A DNA stretch of 64,000 nt from Mucilaginibacter endophyticus (GTDB lineage: Bacteria; Bacteroidota; Bacteroidia; Sphingobacteriales; Sphingobacteriaceae). Under the pieces are notes generated by a model. It saw only the letters and a program-made list of their open reading frames with translations. It made no database searches and had not been told where the DNA came from. A program made the position numbers and the translations under genes. Where the stretch lies: contig NZ_QPCG01000005.1 in NCBI RefSeq assembly GCF_003351025.1, positions 273,932 to 337,931 on the forward strand, given 5' to 3'. The first letter of the stretch is position 1. Each line of letters starts with the position of its first letter. Shown here one piece after another: positions 18,045 through 26,524 of the stretch.

Positions 18045-18299
18045 AGTTAAACAGGGGGTTAACTGAATAATGCAGTATGCAAATTTGCAATTTATTTGCG
18101 TTTTATGCACATTTTGCCACAACATTATGACACCATCCAAACATTTAATTATTTTATTAAACTAAGTAAAAAGCTTTTAGCCGACTAAAATAATTAAGCC
18201 CCGAAGGTATAATTGTGTAAATATACGTAATTGCATCCAACTAAGTTATACCACCTAACCCCATAGCTGTCACCCATCAACCCTTAAATGAACCCCGCC

Positions 18300-19106
18300 T
18301 TATTGATCAGATTTGATCTTAGCCCGGATAACAGAATCTTTTTGGACAGGGGTAAGCTTGTAATTGAATTGAAACAACGCACCTTCAAAATCACCGTACG
18401 ATGGATTGGGAATAACAATATACCTGCTGCCAAATTCTTTTTGGAGCTTTTGGGTGGTTATTGTCCTGTTATCCTCCCCTGGATGGTTATCATACAGCAT
18501 ATCGAAATCGGGCAGGTTGTCGCCGCAAAGCAGCAGGATACGATGTGTTTTTAAAACATTAAGTCTTCGTGCTTCCTTACTGGATGTTGTGGTTTTCAGT
18601 AGTAAATGCTCATCGTCGGCAAAAGGCAGGTTATACAATTGCAGATTTTTTAGTGTACTTGCCCGCTCGTTTTCGTTACGGTTGGTGATGTAAAATATGG
18701 TAATACCTTTTGATGCCGCGTATTTAAAAAAGGCAGGCGCACCGGGTACGGTATCGGCTATGGCTTTATCTGTCCACTGTTTCCAGGTGGCGTCGCTGTA
18801 ATCTAAATTTTGCAGGGCGCGGTGCGCATCATAAGGACTGTTATCCAGTAAGGTTTCGTCAATGTCGGTGACAATGGCCAGCGGTTTATCGCCGGGATTT
18901 TTAATACCCTCATCAACCCTAAGCCTGGCTATATTATAAGCTTGGAAGCACAATGCCTTGTATTCTGCCGCACGTTGTTGCCATAATGAAGCCCAAATTT
19001 TACCGTCATTAGTAATACTGGTATTTGAACCGGTAGTTTTTTTAACTGATGAGCAGGCGCTGAATAATAACAGACCTGAAAGTAAATAGCTATAGCTTTT
19101 TTTCAT
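18300..19106 (-). CDS. Acid phosphatase, lipoprotein e(P4)-like (HAD superfamily)
   Basis: A 268-residue predicted lipoprotein with a signal ending LLLFSACSS (Cys about residue 18). The HAD motif I is VTDIDETLLDNSPYDAH, motif II falls in IFYITNRNENERAS, and the KTTTSSKEARR region supplies motif III. The C-terminal LLLCGDNLPDFDMLY supplies motif IV. Members are outer-membrane 5'-nucleotidases or class C acid phosphatases that dephosphorylate nucleotides such as NMN. It would release phosphate in the periplasm, in keeping with other phosphohydrolases in this window. Confidence 0.9.
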   Translation of the reverse strand: MKKSYSYLLSGLLLFSACSSVKKTTGSNTSITNDGKIWASLWQQRAAEYKALCFQAYNIARLRVDEGIKNPGDKPLAIVTDIDETLLDNSPYDAHRALQNLDYSDATWKQWTDKAIADTVPGAPAFFKYAASKGITIFYITNRNENERASTLKNLQLYNLPFADDEHLLLKTTTSSKEARRLNVLKTHRILLLCGDNLPDFDMLYDNHPGEDNRTITTQKLQKEFGSRYIVIPNPSYGDFEGALFQFNYKLTPVQKDSVIRAKIKSDQ

Positions 19107-19143
19107 GATGGTTGATTAAAAATGCTGTCGGTGTGGAGGGATT

Positions 19144-19213
19144 GTCATCCTGAGCTTGTCGAAGGACGCGCGCAGAGGCCCAACCCGCTATGCTTCGACT
19201 GGCTCAGCATCAC
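19144..19213. repeat. Dispersed inverted repeat family A, copy 1
   Basis: About 70 bases with imperfect 22-base inverted ends. The left end reads GTCATCCTGAGCTTGTCGAA and the right end is close to its reverse complement (TTCGAC, CTCAGCAT). The middle holds GCGCGCAGAGGCC. Similar copies are at 19230 and 42964. It lies between the phosphatase start and the msrA stop. Confidence 0.8.
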
Positions 19214-19229
19214 ACCCGTTTTTTATTAT

Positions 19230-19299
19230 GTCATATAAAGCCTGTCGAAGACCCGTGCGGTGGGGCCTGCCCACTATGCTTCAACAAGCTCAACATGAC
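19230..19299. repeat. Dispersed inverted repeat family A, copy 2 (diverged)
   Basis: Starts GTCATATAAAGCCTGTCGAA and ends CTTCAACAAGCTCAACATGAC. It has the same length and layout as copy 1 but more mismatches. Sitting 16 bases after copy 1, it forms a tandem pair just beyond the msrA stop. Confidence 0.7.
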
Positions 19300-19307
19300 A
19301 AGTCACC

Positions 19308-19853
19308 TTATAACAACTCCGGTTTTATTTTATCCTTAAACTCCTTGGCAAATTTATTGAGTTTTGGCTGGATAACAAACGCGCAGTATGACTTGTTAGG
19401 ATTATCGTTGAAATAATTCTGATGGTAGTCTTCGGCGCTGTAAAACTCAGTTGCCGGGGTTATTTCGGTAACAATAGGATCGTCAAAAACATGCTCGTTA
19501 GTAAGCGTTTTGATCATTGCTTCTGAAGCCTGTTTTTGCTCATCATTATAATAGAAAATAGCCGAACGGTATTGTGTGCCTACATCATTGCCCTGACGGT
19601 TTAGCGTTGTTGGGTTATGGGTTTTAAAGAAAACCAGCAACAATTCATCAAACGAAATCACATCGGCATCATATTCCAGGTGGATCACTTCGGCGTGGCC
19701 GGTAGCGCCTGTGCAAACCTGCTCATAAGTTGGGTTTATAACCTTACCACCCATATAGCCTGAAGTTACTGATGTTACACCTTTAAGCGATTGGAAAACG
19801 GCTTCGGTGCACCAAAAGCAACCGTTGCCGAAAGTTATTTTTTGAATGTTCAT
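19308..19853 (-). CDS. msrA: Peptide methionine sulfoxide reductase MsrA
   Basis: A 181-residue enzyme that reduces the S-epimer of methionine sulfoxide in proteins. The catalytic Cys lies in NGCFWCTEAVF (about residue 12-15), and family motifs GYMGGKVINPTYEQVC and HAEVIHLEYD are present, followed by FFKTHNPTTLNRQGNDVGTQYRS. A single MsrA domain is seen; there is no fused MsrB. It has no signal peptide, so it is cytoplasmic. Confidence 0.96.
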   Translation of the reverse strand: MNIQKITFGNGCFWCTEAVFQSLKGVTSVTSGYMGGKVINPTYEQVCTGATGHAEVIHLEYDADVISFDELLLVFFKTHNPTTLNRQGNDVGTQYRSAIFYYNDEQKQASEAMIKTLTNEHVFDDPIVTEITPATEFYSAEDYHQNYFNDNPNKSYCAFVIQPKLNKFAKEFKDKIKPELL

Positions 19854-19867
19854 ATATCCCGTTTAGT

Positions 19868-19875
19868 CAAAAGTA
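19868..19875 (-). promoter_or_regulatory. Candidate promoter -7 box for msrA
   Basis: TACTTTTG on the minus strand matches TAnnTTTG, 14 bases before the msrA start. No -33 box was recognised. Confidence 0.4.
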
Positions 19876-19968
19876 ATGCCTGTTTAAACGGTTAGGTATG
19901 AGGGTGATTTGAATATGTCAATTAAATTACCAAACTTAGTGTTTAACCTTATATTAAACCTATTAATT

Positions 19969-20361
19969 ATGAAAATTGCAGCATTAATTGCCCGTCTTTT
20001 GCTGGGCCTCATCTTCGTGGTGTTTGGTTTAAACTTCTTTTTCCAGTTCCTGCATATGGCCCAGCCGCCTATGACAGATAAAGCACAGGCTTTTAGCGGC
20101 GGATTGTTTGGTTCGGGCTATTTTTTTCAGTACATGAAGGTAATAGAAATAACAAGCGGTTTTTTCCTGCTCATTAATCGCTTTACCGCATTATTTGTAT
20201 TGGTGCTGCTTCCTATTTCGCTTAATATTTTCCTGTTTCATGCCATTTTGGCACCGGCAGGTATTCCCGTTGGATCTGCCGTTATAATTTTACAAGTATT
20301 TCTGTTGTTTGCCTACCGTAAATATTATACCAGCATTTTTACGGCAACGCCAACGGTATGA
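19969..20361 (+). CDS. DoxX-like small membrane protein
   Basis: A 130-residue protein with four hydrophobic segments (about 4-24, 45-65, 70-92 and 98-120) and the layout of the DoxX family. The ATG at 19969 gives the usual MKIAALIARLLLGLIFVVFG start; the upstream in-frame ATGs add a weakly hydrophobic extension. Function is unknown; some relatives are linked to quinone or redox processes. It is a single gene, followed by a dispersed repeat. Confidence 0.8.
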   Translation: MKIAALIARLLLGLIFVVFGLNFFFQFLHMAQPPMTDKAQAFSGGLFGSGYFFQYMKVIEITSGFFLLINRFTALFVLVLLPISLNIFLFHAILAPAGIPVGSAVIILQVFLLFAYRKYYTSIFTATPTV

Positions 20362-20390
20362 TCAGCCATCTCATTTAACGATAAAAAAAT

Positions 20391-20477
20391 ATGTCATTGC
20401 GAGCGAAGCGTGGCAACCGCACGGAGGCAGGGCCACCCTGTATAGTATGCGATTGCTTCGTTCCTCGCAATTGACAT
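20391..20477. repeat. Dispersed inverted repeat family B, copy 1
   Basis: An 87-base element with ends ATGTCATTGCGAGCGAAGC and TTCGTTCCTCGCAATTGACAT and an inner GGCAACCGCACGG / TGCGATTGC pair. It is nearly identical to copy 2 at 41855, over 20 kb away, and related to copies at 44065 and 52060. It sits between convergent genes and may also end transcription. Confidence 0.85.
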
Positions 20478-20496
20478 GATTTAAGTTTTTAACTCA

Positions 20497-21393
20497 TTAC
20501 GCCATTTCCCGTTCAAAAATCTCCTGGATCATGCCCACCTGTTCTGCGTAGATGGATTTTTTGCGTGTACCGAAATACAGTGTATTTTCTATCTTATTAT
20601 ATCCTTCCCAAAGCAATTTGATATTGCCGCTATCGCGTTCCTTTTTGGAAAGAAAGTCGGGGATTACCGCTATGCCTTTACCATCGCTCAGGCAGCGGAT
20701 AATGGAACCCATGTTAGGCACAATAAAGTTGGGCTTAAAATCGGGGCGTTTGCCAAAGTTGATATGCCAGAAGCGTCGGAGATGTTCCATATCGCCCGAT
20801 GAACCGTACCAGGTTTGTGCCTTAAGCCAGGTTTGGATCTGGTTGAGGTTTTTAGTTTTTAGTAATTCGGTAAACTCTTCGGTTGGGGTTTGTGCCCCGG
20901 CCAGCACCACTATCCGTTCTTTAAAAAACGGTTTATACTCCAGGCCTTTATAGTCGCCCTTATGAGGTGTCACAATCATATCAAGGATACCGCCGTCCAG
21001 GTCGGCCAGCATTTCGGGGTATTCGCCAAATTTGATGATGACGTTAAAAGGCAGCGTAGGCAGATAGGATTCAAGCGTAAACTGAAAAGTTTCAAAGCAC
21101 ATCCCTATACTTATGGTGGGCACATCCTTTTCGGTGCTTTTGTGGAAGTGCCGCTCGGCTTCTTCCAATTTGCTGATAGACTCCTGGATGTAATTGTACA
21201 GGATCTTTCCTCGTTCGGTAGATACCATTTTGCGCGAAGTACGATCAAACAGTTTATAGCCTACATAACTTTCCAATGAGCTTAAATGCAGACTCACCCC
21301 CGGCTGGGAGATAAACAAGGCCTCGGCCGCCCCGGTTAGCGAACCGGTTTCATATATCGCCTTAAATGTGCGGAACCATTCAAAATTAACCAT
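20497..21393 (-). CDS. LysR-family transcriptional regulator
   Basis: A 298-residue protein with an N-terminal winged helix-turn-helix (residues 1-60: FKAIYETGSLTGAAEALFISQPGVSLHLSSLE) and a C-terminal substrate-binding domain. I chose the ATG at 21393, giving MVNFEWFRTFKAIYE. It is divergent from mdaB-ygiN, so it probably controls these quinone-handling genes and itself. The intergenic region holds a 15-base palindrome that suits LysR binding. The effector is unknown, with quinones or oxidants as likely candidates. Confidence 0.92.
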   Translation of the reverse strand: MVNFEWFRTFKAIYETGSLTGAAEALFISQPGVSLHLSSLESYVGYKLFDRTSRKMVSTERGKILYNYIQESISKLEEAERHFHKSTEKDVPTISIGMCFETFQFTLESYLPTLPFNVIIKFGEYPEMLADLDGGILDMIVTPHKGDYKGLEYKPFFKERIVVLAGAQTPTEEFTELLKTKNLNQIQTWLKAQTWYGSSGDMEHLRRFWHINFGKRPDFKPNFIVPNMGSIIRCLSDGKGIAVIPDFLSKKERDSGNIKLLWEGYNKIENTLYFGTRKKSIYAEQVGMIQEIFEREMA

Positions 21394-21421
21394 AGCTAAT
21401 CTATTATAATTATAATACAAA

Positions 21422-21436
21422 AGTATAAATTATACT
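21422..21436. promoter_or_regulatory. Candidate LysR operator palindrome
   Basis: AGTATAAATTATACT is a perfect inverted repeat with seven-base arms around a central A, placed in the 100-base gap between the divergent LysR gene and mdaB. It satisfies the loose T-N11-A pattern of LysR-type sites. It lies 25 bases upstream of the proposed mdaB -7 box. Confidence 0.6.
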
Positions 21437-21461
21437 ATTTTAATAGTAGATGATCGGGCCG

Positions 21462-21469
21462 TAATTTTG
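21462..21469 (+). promoter_or_regulatory. Candidate promoter of mdaB-ygiN
   Basis: TAATTTTG fits the TAnnTTTG consensus, with a TTTT stretch 20 bases upstream in place of the -33 TTTG. The start codon follows 25 bases later. The operator-like palindrome overlaps the upstream edge of this promoter. Confidence 0.5.
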
Positions 21470-21493
21470 ACAAGAATTAAAACACGAAAATAA

Positions 21494-22132
21494 ATGAAGA
21501 ATATATTTGTAATAAACGGCGGACAGATCTTCGGTCACTCCGGCGGAAAGTTTAACAAAACATTATTAGATACCACAGTACAATATTTTACTGAACATCC
21601 TGATTTTGAAGTACGTTCAACCGATGTTAATCATGCGTACGATGCTATGCAGGAAGCAGAAAACTATAAATGGGCCGATATCATTATTTACCATACTCCA
21701 GTTTGGTGGTTCCAGGTGCCGCATGCTTTAAAAAAATATATAGATGAGGTTTTTACCGCAGGTTACCAAAACGGTATTTACCGTAGCGATGGTCGTACAG
21801 CCGAAAATCCGGGTATTAACTATGGAACCGGTGGGCTGATGCACGGCAAAAAGTATATGCTTACCACCTCATGGAATGCCCCGGTTACAGCTTTCACGCT
21901 GCCTGGTGAATTTTTTAATGAGCACAGCGTTGATGAAGGACCAATGTTTGGTTTTCACCGGATGAACGCCTTTACCGGCATGCAGCAATTAGACAGTATC
22001 CACTTTTATGATGTAATGAAAAACGCTAATATCGAGGAAAACCTGCAACGCTACCAGGAGCATTTAAATAATCTATTTACTCAAAACAACCCAAACCATG
22101 AAAATTTACTTAACAGCCTTAGTGAAGTGTAA
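21494..22132 (+). CDS. mdaB: NADPH:quinone reductase of the MdaB family
   Basis: A 212-residue flavodoxin-fold protein. MKNIFVINGGQIFGHSGGKFN at the N-terminus is the FAD/FMN phosphate-loop region, and IIYHTPVWWFQVPHALKKYID is the family motif near residue 70. MdaB enzymes reduce quinones to quinols by two-electron transfer and protect against oxidative stress. It overlaps the next gene by 35 bases. In E. coli mdaB is paired with ygiN, and the same pair is seen here. Confidence 0.9.
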   Translation: MKNIFVINGGQIFGHSGGKFNKTLLDTTVQYFTEHPDFEVRSTDVNHAYDAMQEAENYKWADIIIYHTPVWWFQVPHALKKYIDEVFTAGYQNGIYRSDGRTAENPGINYGTGGLMHGKKYMLTTSWNAPVTAFTLPGEFFNEHSVDEGPMFGFHRMNAFTGMQQLDSIHFYDVMKNANIEENLQRYQEHLNNLFTQNNPNHENLLNSLSEV

Positions 22133-22388
22133 GGCCGGCACTACCGCCCAAATGAAAGAGTTTTTGGATAAGCTGGTAGCAGCATCCCGCCAGGAAGAAG
22201 CCTGTTTACAATACGAACTGTATCAATCAACAGCAGACGAAACCCAGTTTATTTTCCATGAAACCTGGGCCAGTCAGGAAGGGCTTGATGAGCATGTTAA
22301 GCGCGAACATTTTCAGTTATTCAGCCGGCAGATAACTGATGTTATAGATGGCCCGCTGGCGGTATATAAAACCGATAGGGTTCATTAA
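22098..22388 (+). CDS. ygiN: Antibiotic biosynthesis monooxygenase domain protein (YgiN-like quinol monooxygenase)
   Basis: A 96-residue single ABM (ferredoxin-like) domain protein. It starts MKIYLTALVKCKAG and contains QEEACLQYELYQS and HFQLFSRQI, both typical of YgiN-like proteins. YgiN oxidises quinol without a cofactor and with MdaB could form a quinone redox cycle. The start lies 35 bases inside mdaB, so translation is likely coupled. A strong terminator follows. Confidence 0.88.
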   Translation: MKIYLTALVKCKAGTTAQMKEFLDKLVAASRQEEACLQYELYQSTADETQFIFHETWASQEGLDEHVKREHFQLFSRQITDVIDGPLAVYKTDRVH

Positions 22389-22399
22389 AGACACTTATT

Positions 22400-22439
22400 A
22401 ACAAAAACGGCCTCGATGAAAATCGGGGCCGTTTTTGTT
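22400..22439 (+). terminator. Terminator of mdaB-ygiN
   Basis: An 18-base stem beginning AACAAAAACGGCC and ending GGCCGTTTTTGTT, with one G-T pair and a GAAA tetraloop, 12 bases after the ygiN stop. The right arm supplies the T-run. Confidence 0.9.
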
Positions 22440-22581
22440 ATTTAAATATGGATTAAAGGCGCTGTAGGCACTACCACCAACCGCAAGAAATGAAAATTCA
22501 AGATGTTTGTGTTAATTCCTTTTCTTTTTGGCTATTATTTATAATTTAGTGTCGAAAATACAATTAATCCAAACTGATATT

Positions 22582-25014
22582 ATGTCATCAATAAAACCCC
22601 ATGGTGCTAAGGTTTACCTGCGCGCGTGCCTGCTTGCTATGCTGATGCTGGCCGCCCTGAAACCTTTTGCCCAAACCCGGCAGAAACTTGATTTTGATAA
22701 AAGCTGGCGCTTTAATCTCGGCGCTGTTGAAAACGGTGAAAAAACAACGCTTAACGATAGCAAATGGCGCACGTTAAACCTCCCGCATGACTGGAGCATT
22801 GAGGGCACCTTTTCAAAAGATAACCCCGCCACGCCCGAAGGTGGTGCTTTGCCCGGTGGTATAGGCTGGTACCGTAAAACATTTACCGTTCCGGCTTCAT
22901 CAAAAGGTAAACTGGTTTATATTGATTTTGATGGCGTATATCAAAAAAGTGATGTTTGGATCAATGGTCATCACCTTGGCTTCAGGCCAAACGGTTATAT
23001 CTCGTTCAGGTATGAACTTACGCCTTTCTTAAATTTCGGTGGTAATAATGTTATTGCTGTTAAGGTTGATAACTCGGTACAGCCAAACTCACGATGGTAT
23101 TCGGGATCGGGGATTTATCGTAATGTGTGGCTGGTTACCACTAATAAAACCGCTATTGATCATTGGGGCACTTATGTAACCACAACTGATGTTAGCAGTG
23201 CTTCTGCCAAAGTAAATGTGCAGGTGCAATTACATAATTACCAAACGAAACCCGGACTACAGATAAGCACCAAACTTTATGATGCTGCCGGTAAGCCGGT
23301 ATCATTGGGTGGCGATGCTTTATCTGCCGCACAAAGTAAAGACACATCATTAACAATAACTAATACACTAACAGTTAAAAATCCGGTACTTTGGTCGGTA
23401 GAGCGCCCTTACTTATACAAAGCCGTTACCCAGCTGCTTGAAGGCAAAACGGTATTGGACGAGTATACAACAACTATAGGCATCCGCTATTTTAACTTTG
23501 ACGCGGATAAAGGTTTCAGCCTGAATGGCAAACCAATGAAGATCCTGGGCGTATGTGATCACCATGATCTGGGTAGCCTTGGATCGGCCTTAAACAACCG
23601 CGCCCTTGAGCGTCAGTTACAAATGCTGAAAGCAATGGGTTGCAACGGCATCCGTACATCGCACAATCCTCCGGCACCCGAACTGCTTGACCTTTGTGAT
23701 AAAATGGGCTTTATTGTGATGGATGAAGCATTTGATTGCTGGGAGTGGAAAAAAGCTACTTACGATTATCACCTGTTTTTTAAAGAATGGCATAAACGTG
23801 ATTTGGAAGATCAGATCAAACGCGACCGCAATCACCCGAGCGTTATGATCTGGAGCATCGGTAACGAGATCCCTCAACAAGCAGATAGCAGCGCGTTACG
23901 TATCGCTCCGGAGCTGGCGGCCATTGTTCACAGTTTGGATAAAACCCGTCCGCTTACTACGGCAAATGACCGTCCGGATACTACCAACAAGATCGTTAAA
24001 TCCGGTGCTATCGACCTGGTTGGTTATAACTATCACGAATTTGATTATGCCAAATTTCATGACCGTTACCCAGGCAAAAAATTCATAGCCACCGAAACTA
24101 CCTCGGGCTTAGAAACAAGGGGATATTATGAAATGCCATCAGACAGTATCCGTGTATGGCCTACCAGCTGGGATAAACCTTTTGTAAGAGATGGCAACAA
24201 TGTTTCGGCATATGATAACACCCGACCACCTTGGGGCTCAACACATGAAATGACCTGGAAGATCATGAAAAAGTATGATTTCCTTTCGGGAATGTACATC
24301 TGGACAGGCTTTGATTACCTTGGCGAACCAACGCCGTATTCATGGCCGTCGCGCAGTTCATACTTTGGTATTATTGATCTGGCAGGTTTCCCTAAGGATG
24401 TTTACTATATGTATCAAAGCGAGTGGACAAACACACCTGTACTGCATATTTTCCCTCATTGGAACTGGGAGTCGGGTAAAATGATCGATATCTGGGCATA
24501 TTACAACAATGCCGATGAAGTTGAGCTTTACCTGAACGGTAAATCGGTAGGGATCCAAAAGAAAAAAGGTGACGACCTGCACGTAATGTGGCGTGTAAAA
24601 TATGAACCAGGTACGCTTAAGGCTGTATCGCGTAAAAATGGCAAAACAGTTTTAACCCGCGAAATTCATACCGCCGGCGCTCCTGCTAAAATTGAACTGA
24701 TAGCAGACCGTTCACAAATTAAAGCTGATGGTAAGGACCTGTCATTTGTTACCGTGAAAATATTAGATAAAGACGGTAATGTTGTGCCCGATGCCGATAA
24801 TAAAGTAAACTTTAAAATTAATGGCGAAGGCTTTATAGCAAGCGTTGATAACGGCGATCCTGTTAGCCATGATCCGTTCAAGGCAGATTATCGCAAGGCG
24901 TTCCATGGCCTTGCACTTGCTATTGTTCAGGCTAAAGAAAAAGCCGGTACTATAACTTTGACTGCATCAGCCGATGGCTTACAAAGTAAAACCTTGGTGT
25001 TGACGGCCAAATAA
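22582..25014 (+). CDS. Secreted glycoside hydrolase family 2 (beta-galactosidase type)
   Basis: An 810-residue protein with a signal peptide ending near PFAQT. Domains in order are the GH2 sugar-binding domain (about 45-200, FDKSWRFNLG, PHDWSIEG), the immunoglobulin-like domain (about 210-320), the TIM barrel (about 325-600), a DUF4982-like domain (about 620-690) and a C-terminal Ig-like domain (about 705-808). The acid/base Glu lies in WSIGNEIPQQ and the nucleophile in KFIATETTSG. It removes beta-linked galactosyl or related residues from polysaccharides. It is not next to SusC/D, so the substrate is not fixed by context. The ATG at 22582 directly precedes the signal peptide. Confidence 0.92.
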   Translation: MSSIKPHGAKVYLRACLLAMLMLAALKPFAQTRQKLDFDKSWRFNLGAVENGEKTTLNDSKWRTLNLPHDWSIEGTFSKDNPATPEGGALPGGIGWYRKTFTVPASSKGKLVYIDFDGVYQKSDVWINGHHLGFRPNGYISFRYELTPFLNFGGNNVIAVKVDNSVQPNSRWYSGSGIYRNVWLVTTNKTAIDHWGTYVTTTDVSSASAKVNVQVQLHNYQTKPGLQISTKLYDAAGKPVSLGGDALSAAQSKDTSLTITNTLTVKNPVLWSVERPYLYKAVTQLLEGKTVLDEYTTTIGIRYFNFDADKGFSLNGKPMKILGVCDHHDLGSLGSALNNRALERQLQMLKAMGCNGIRTSHNPPAPELLDLCDKMGFIVMDEAFDCWEWKKATYDYHLFFKEWHKRDLEDQIKRDRNHPSVMIWSIGNEIPQQADSSALRIAPELAAIVHSLDKTRPLTTANDRPDTTNKIVKSGAIDLVGYNYHEFDYAKFHDRYPGKKFIATETTSGLETRGYYEMPSDSIRVWPTSWDKPFVRDGNNVSAYDNTRPPWGSTHEMTWKIMKKYDFLSGMYIWTGFDYLGEPTPYSWPSRSSYFGIIDLAGFPKDVYYMYQSEWTNTPVLHIFPHWNWESGKMIDIWAYYNNADEVELYLNGKSVGIQKKKGDDLHVMWRVKYEPGTLKAVSRKNGKTVLTREIHTAGAPAKIELIADRSQIKADGKDLSFVTVKILDKDGNVVPDADNKVNFKINGEGFIASVDNGDPVSHDPFKADYRKAFHGLALAIVQAKEKAGTITLTASADGLQSKTLVLTAK

Positions 25015-25040
25015 TCGTGTCGTAATTAGTATCACATAAT

Positions 25041-25080
25041 AAGAAACGCCATTGCGAGGTACCTTGCAATGGCGTTTCTT
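25041..25080. terminator. Bidirectional terminator between the GH2 gene and the next gene
   Basis: A perfect 15-base stem, AAGAAACGCCATTGC paired with GCAATGGCGTTTCTT, with an inner palindrome AGGTACCT in the loop. It separates the converging genes at 25014 and 25130. The CCATTGCGAG words resemble the tip of repeat family B. Confidence 0.85.
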
Positions 25081-25129
25081 ATTTACGAATTTTCAAAAAC
25101 TTCGTAAGTCTCAATTTGGATAGGCAAAC

Positions 25130-25960
25130 TTAAGCCTTTTTAAAGCCCATGATCTTGATATTACTTACCAAAACCTTTGAACCATTTTTATATTGCATTG
25201 GTGCACTGATGTACAGATTTTTAGCAGTTGTGGGCATAAAGGCCATGGTATCGGCCAGTTTGGTTTGATCAAGATAAACCACCATGCGGTCGCCGTCAAC
25301 AACTAAAGAAACATGCATTTTGCGGTTAGTAAATGTGGTTAAATCAAAGGTGCTGTTGAGGTATTTACTCAGGAACTCGCTGTTTATAGATACATCATCA
25401 TTGTTATAATATTTTAGCGTAACGTAAGCGCCACCACTACTGATATAATCACGAACGCTGTTATCAGTTACAAAGCCAAAATTTACCGGATAGATATCGC
25501 TTATTTTATCAGCTGCCGCAAGGATGTCAAATTCAACAGTGAAGTGTTTTGGATAAAAAAGCTGTTTGGTGAATTTGTAGGTAGCGTTATCGGCAAGGGC
25601 CAGCCATTTGCCGCTTTCCCCGCCAACAGAAACTATCGTGGCGGACCCATTGGTTTTAAACGTTTTGGCCGAAGAACCTACCGGGATCCCCGAAAAATCT
25701 TCGGCAAATAATACGGTATCTCCCGCAACAAAATCAAATCCCGAGTTAATAATTACCTTATTGCTTTTAGGTGCGCCGGAGGTTGATGAGGAGGAAGAAG
25801 ATGATGGTGATGAGGTTTTTTTATCAAAAGCATCGCTGGCTTTTTGAGCGGCTTTGTCTTTTGCTTTTTGCAGTAAGCTTCCAAATTGTGCGTTAGCATT
25901 AAAGCCCGTGACTAAACCAGCTATGGTTAATAAGCTGAGCAGGAGTTGTTTGTGCTTCAT
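25130..25960 (-). CDS. Secreted protein with a lectin-like (concanavalin-type) domain
   Basis: A 276-residue protein of unknown function. It has a signal peptide (residues 1-24, ends NANA), an Ala/Lys-rich helix (about 25-48), a Ser-rich linker (about 50-62), and a beta-rich domain (about 75-275) with FDFVAGDTVLFAEDFSG and repeated aromatic strands. This domain resembles the region that precedes an OmpA domain in longer Bacteroidota proteins; here no OmpA domain follows. The ATG at 25960 matches the signal peptide start. Possible roles are cell-surface binding or adhesion. Confidence 0.7.
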   Translation of the reverse strand: MKHKQLLLSLLTIAGLVTGFNANAQFGSLLQKAKDKAAQKASDAFDKKTSSPSSSSSSSTSGAPKSNKVIINSGFDFVAGDTVLFAEDFSGIPVGSSAKTFKTNGSATIVSVGGESGKWLALADNATYKFTKQLFYPKHFTVEFDILAAADKISDIYPVNFGFVTDNSVRDYISSGGAYVTLKYYNNDDVSINSEFLSKYLNSTFDLTTFTNRKMHVSLVVDGDRMVVYLDQTKLADTMAFMPTTAKNLYISAPMQYKNGSKVLVSNIKIMGFKKA

Positions 25961-26097
25961 ATAGATATAGTGTTTAAGTTTCAATTGCAATAAACAAAGA
26001 ATAAAGTAAACTGTTTGTTAATTTTATTCACAATTGTTATACAATAGTTAATATATCTATTGCTGAAGGTAATGCACAATTTAAAGAGAGCCCAATC

Positions 26098-26509
26098 TTA
26101 ATCATGAAGCCTGAGCCCGTCCAGTGCTTTATCAACCTTTTTGCTTTCGCCATATACAACAAATTCCAACCAGATCAAGGTCTGCATCGGTGTGGCGGGC
26201 AATTTCCGAGAGATTGTCCGTTTCATTTTTTGTCGCGAACAATCTCTGGGTATAAATGCCGATGTGAAGCCCTCTCTCTTTAGCCCGGTTAAAGGCCCGC
26301 TGTAGCTGAGCATCGGTATCTGCCTTATAAACAAGCACCGGGTATTTCATAAAGGGCATATAATTATTCCCCGATGCTGTGATAAGTTCGGCACCATGTG
26401 TATCGGGATGGGCAATAGCAACAGAGCTGGCTAAAAATGCAGTAACGTTAAGCTTTTGCCACGCTGCCAGTTGGTCTTTAATTACGATAGCTATTTTTAT
26501 CTGGTTCAT
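26098..26509 (-). pseudogene. DUF2000 family protein with a frameshift near its C-terminus
   Basis: The frame from 26509 encodes a DUF2000-like protein (IAIVIKDQLAAWQKLNVTAFLASSVAIAHP) but ends after ICCIWRKQKG at 26132. In another frame the expected C-terminus continues as FVVYGESKKVDKALDGLRLHD to a stop at 26098. One extra base at about 26164-26167 explains both, and removing it gives a 136-residue protein of normal length. It could be a true mutation or a sequencing error. The gene follows the MarR-GNAT gene after 15 bases, probably in one transcript. The function of DUF2000 is unknown; members look like peptidyl-tRNA-hydrolase-like folds. Confidence 0.75.
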
Positions 26510-26524
26510 ATCGTTAAACGGTAA

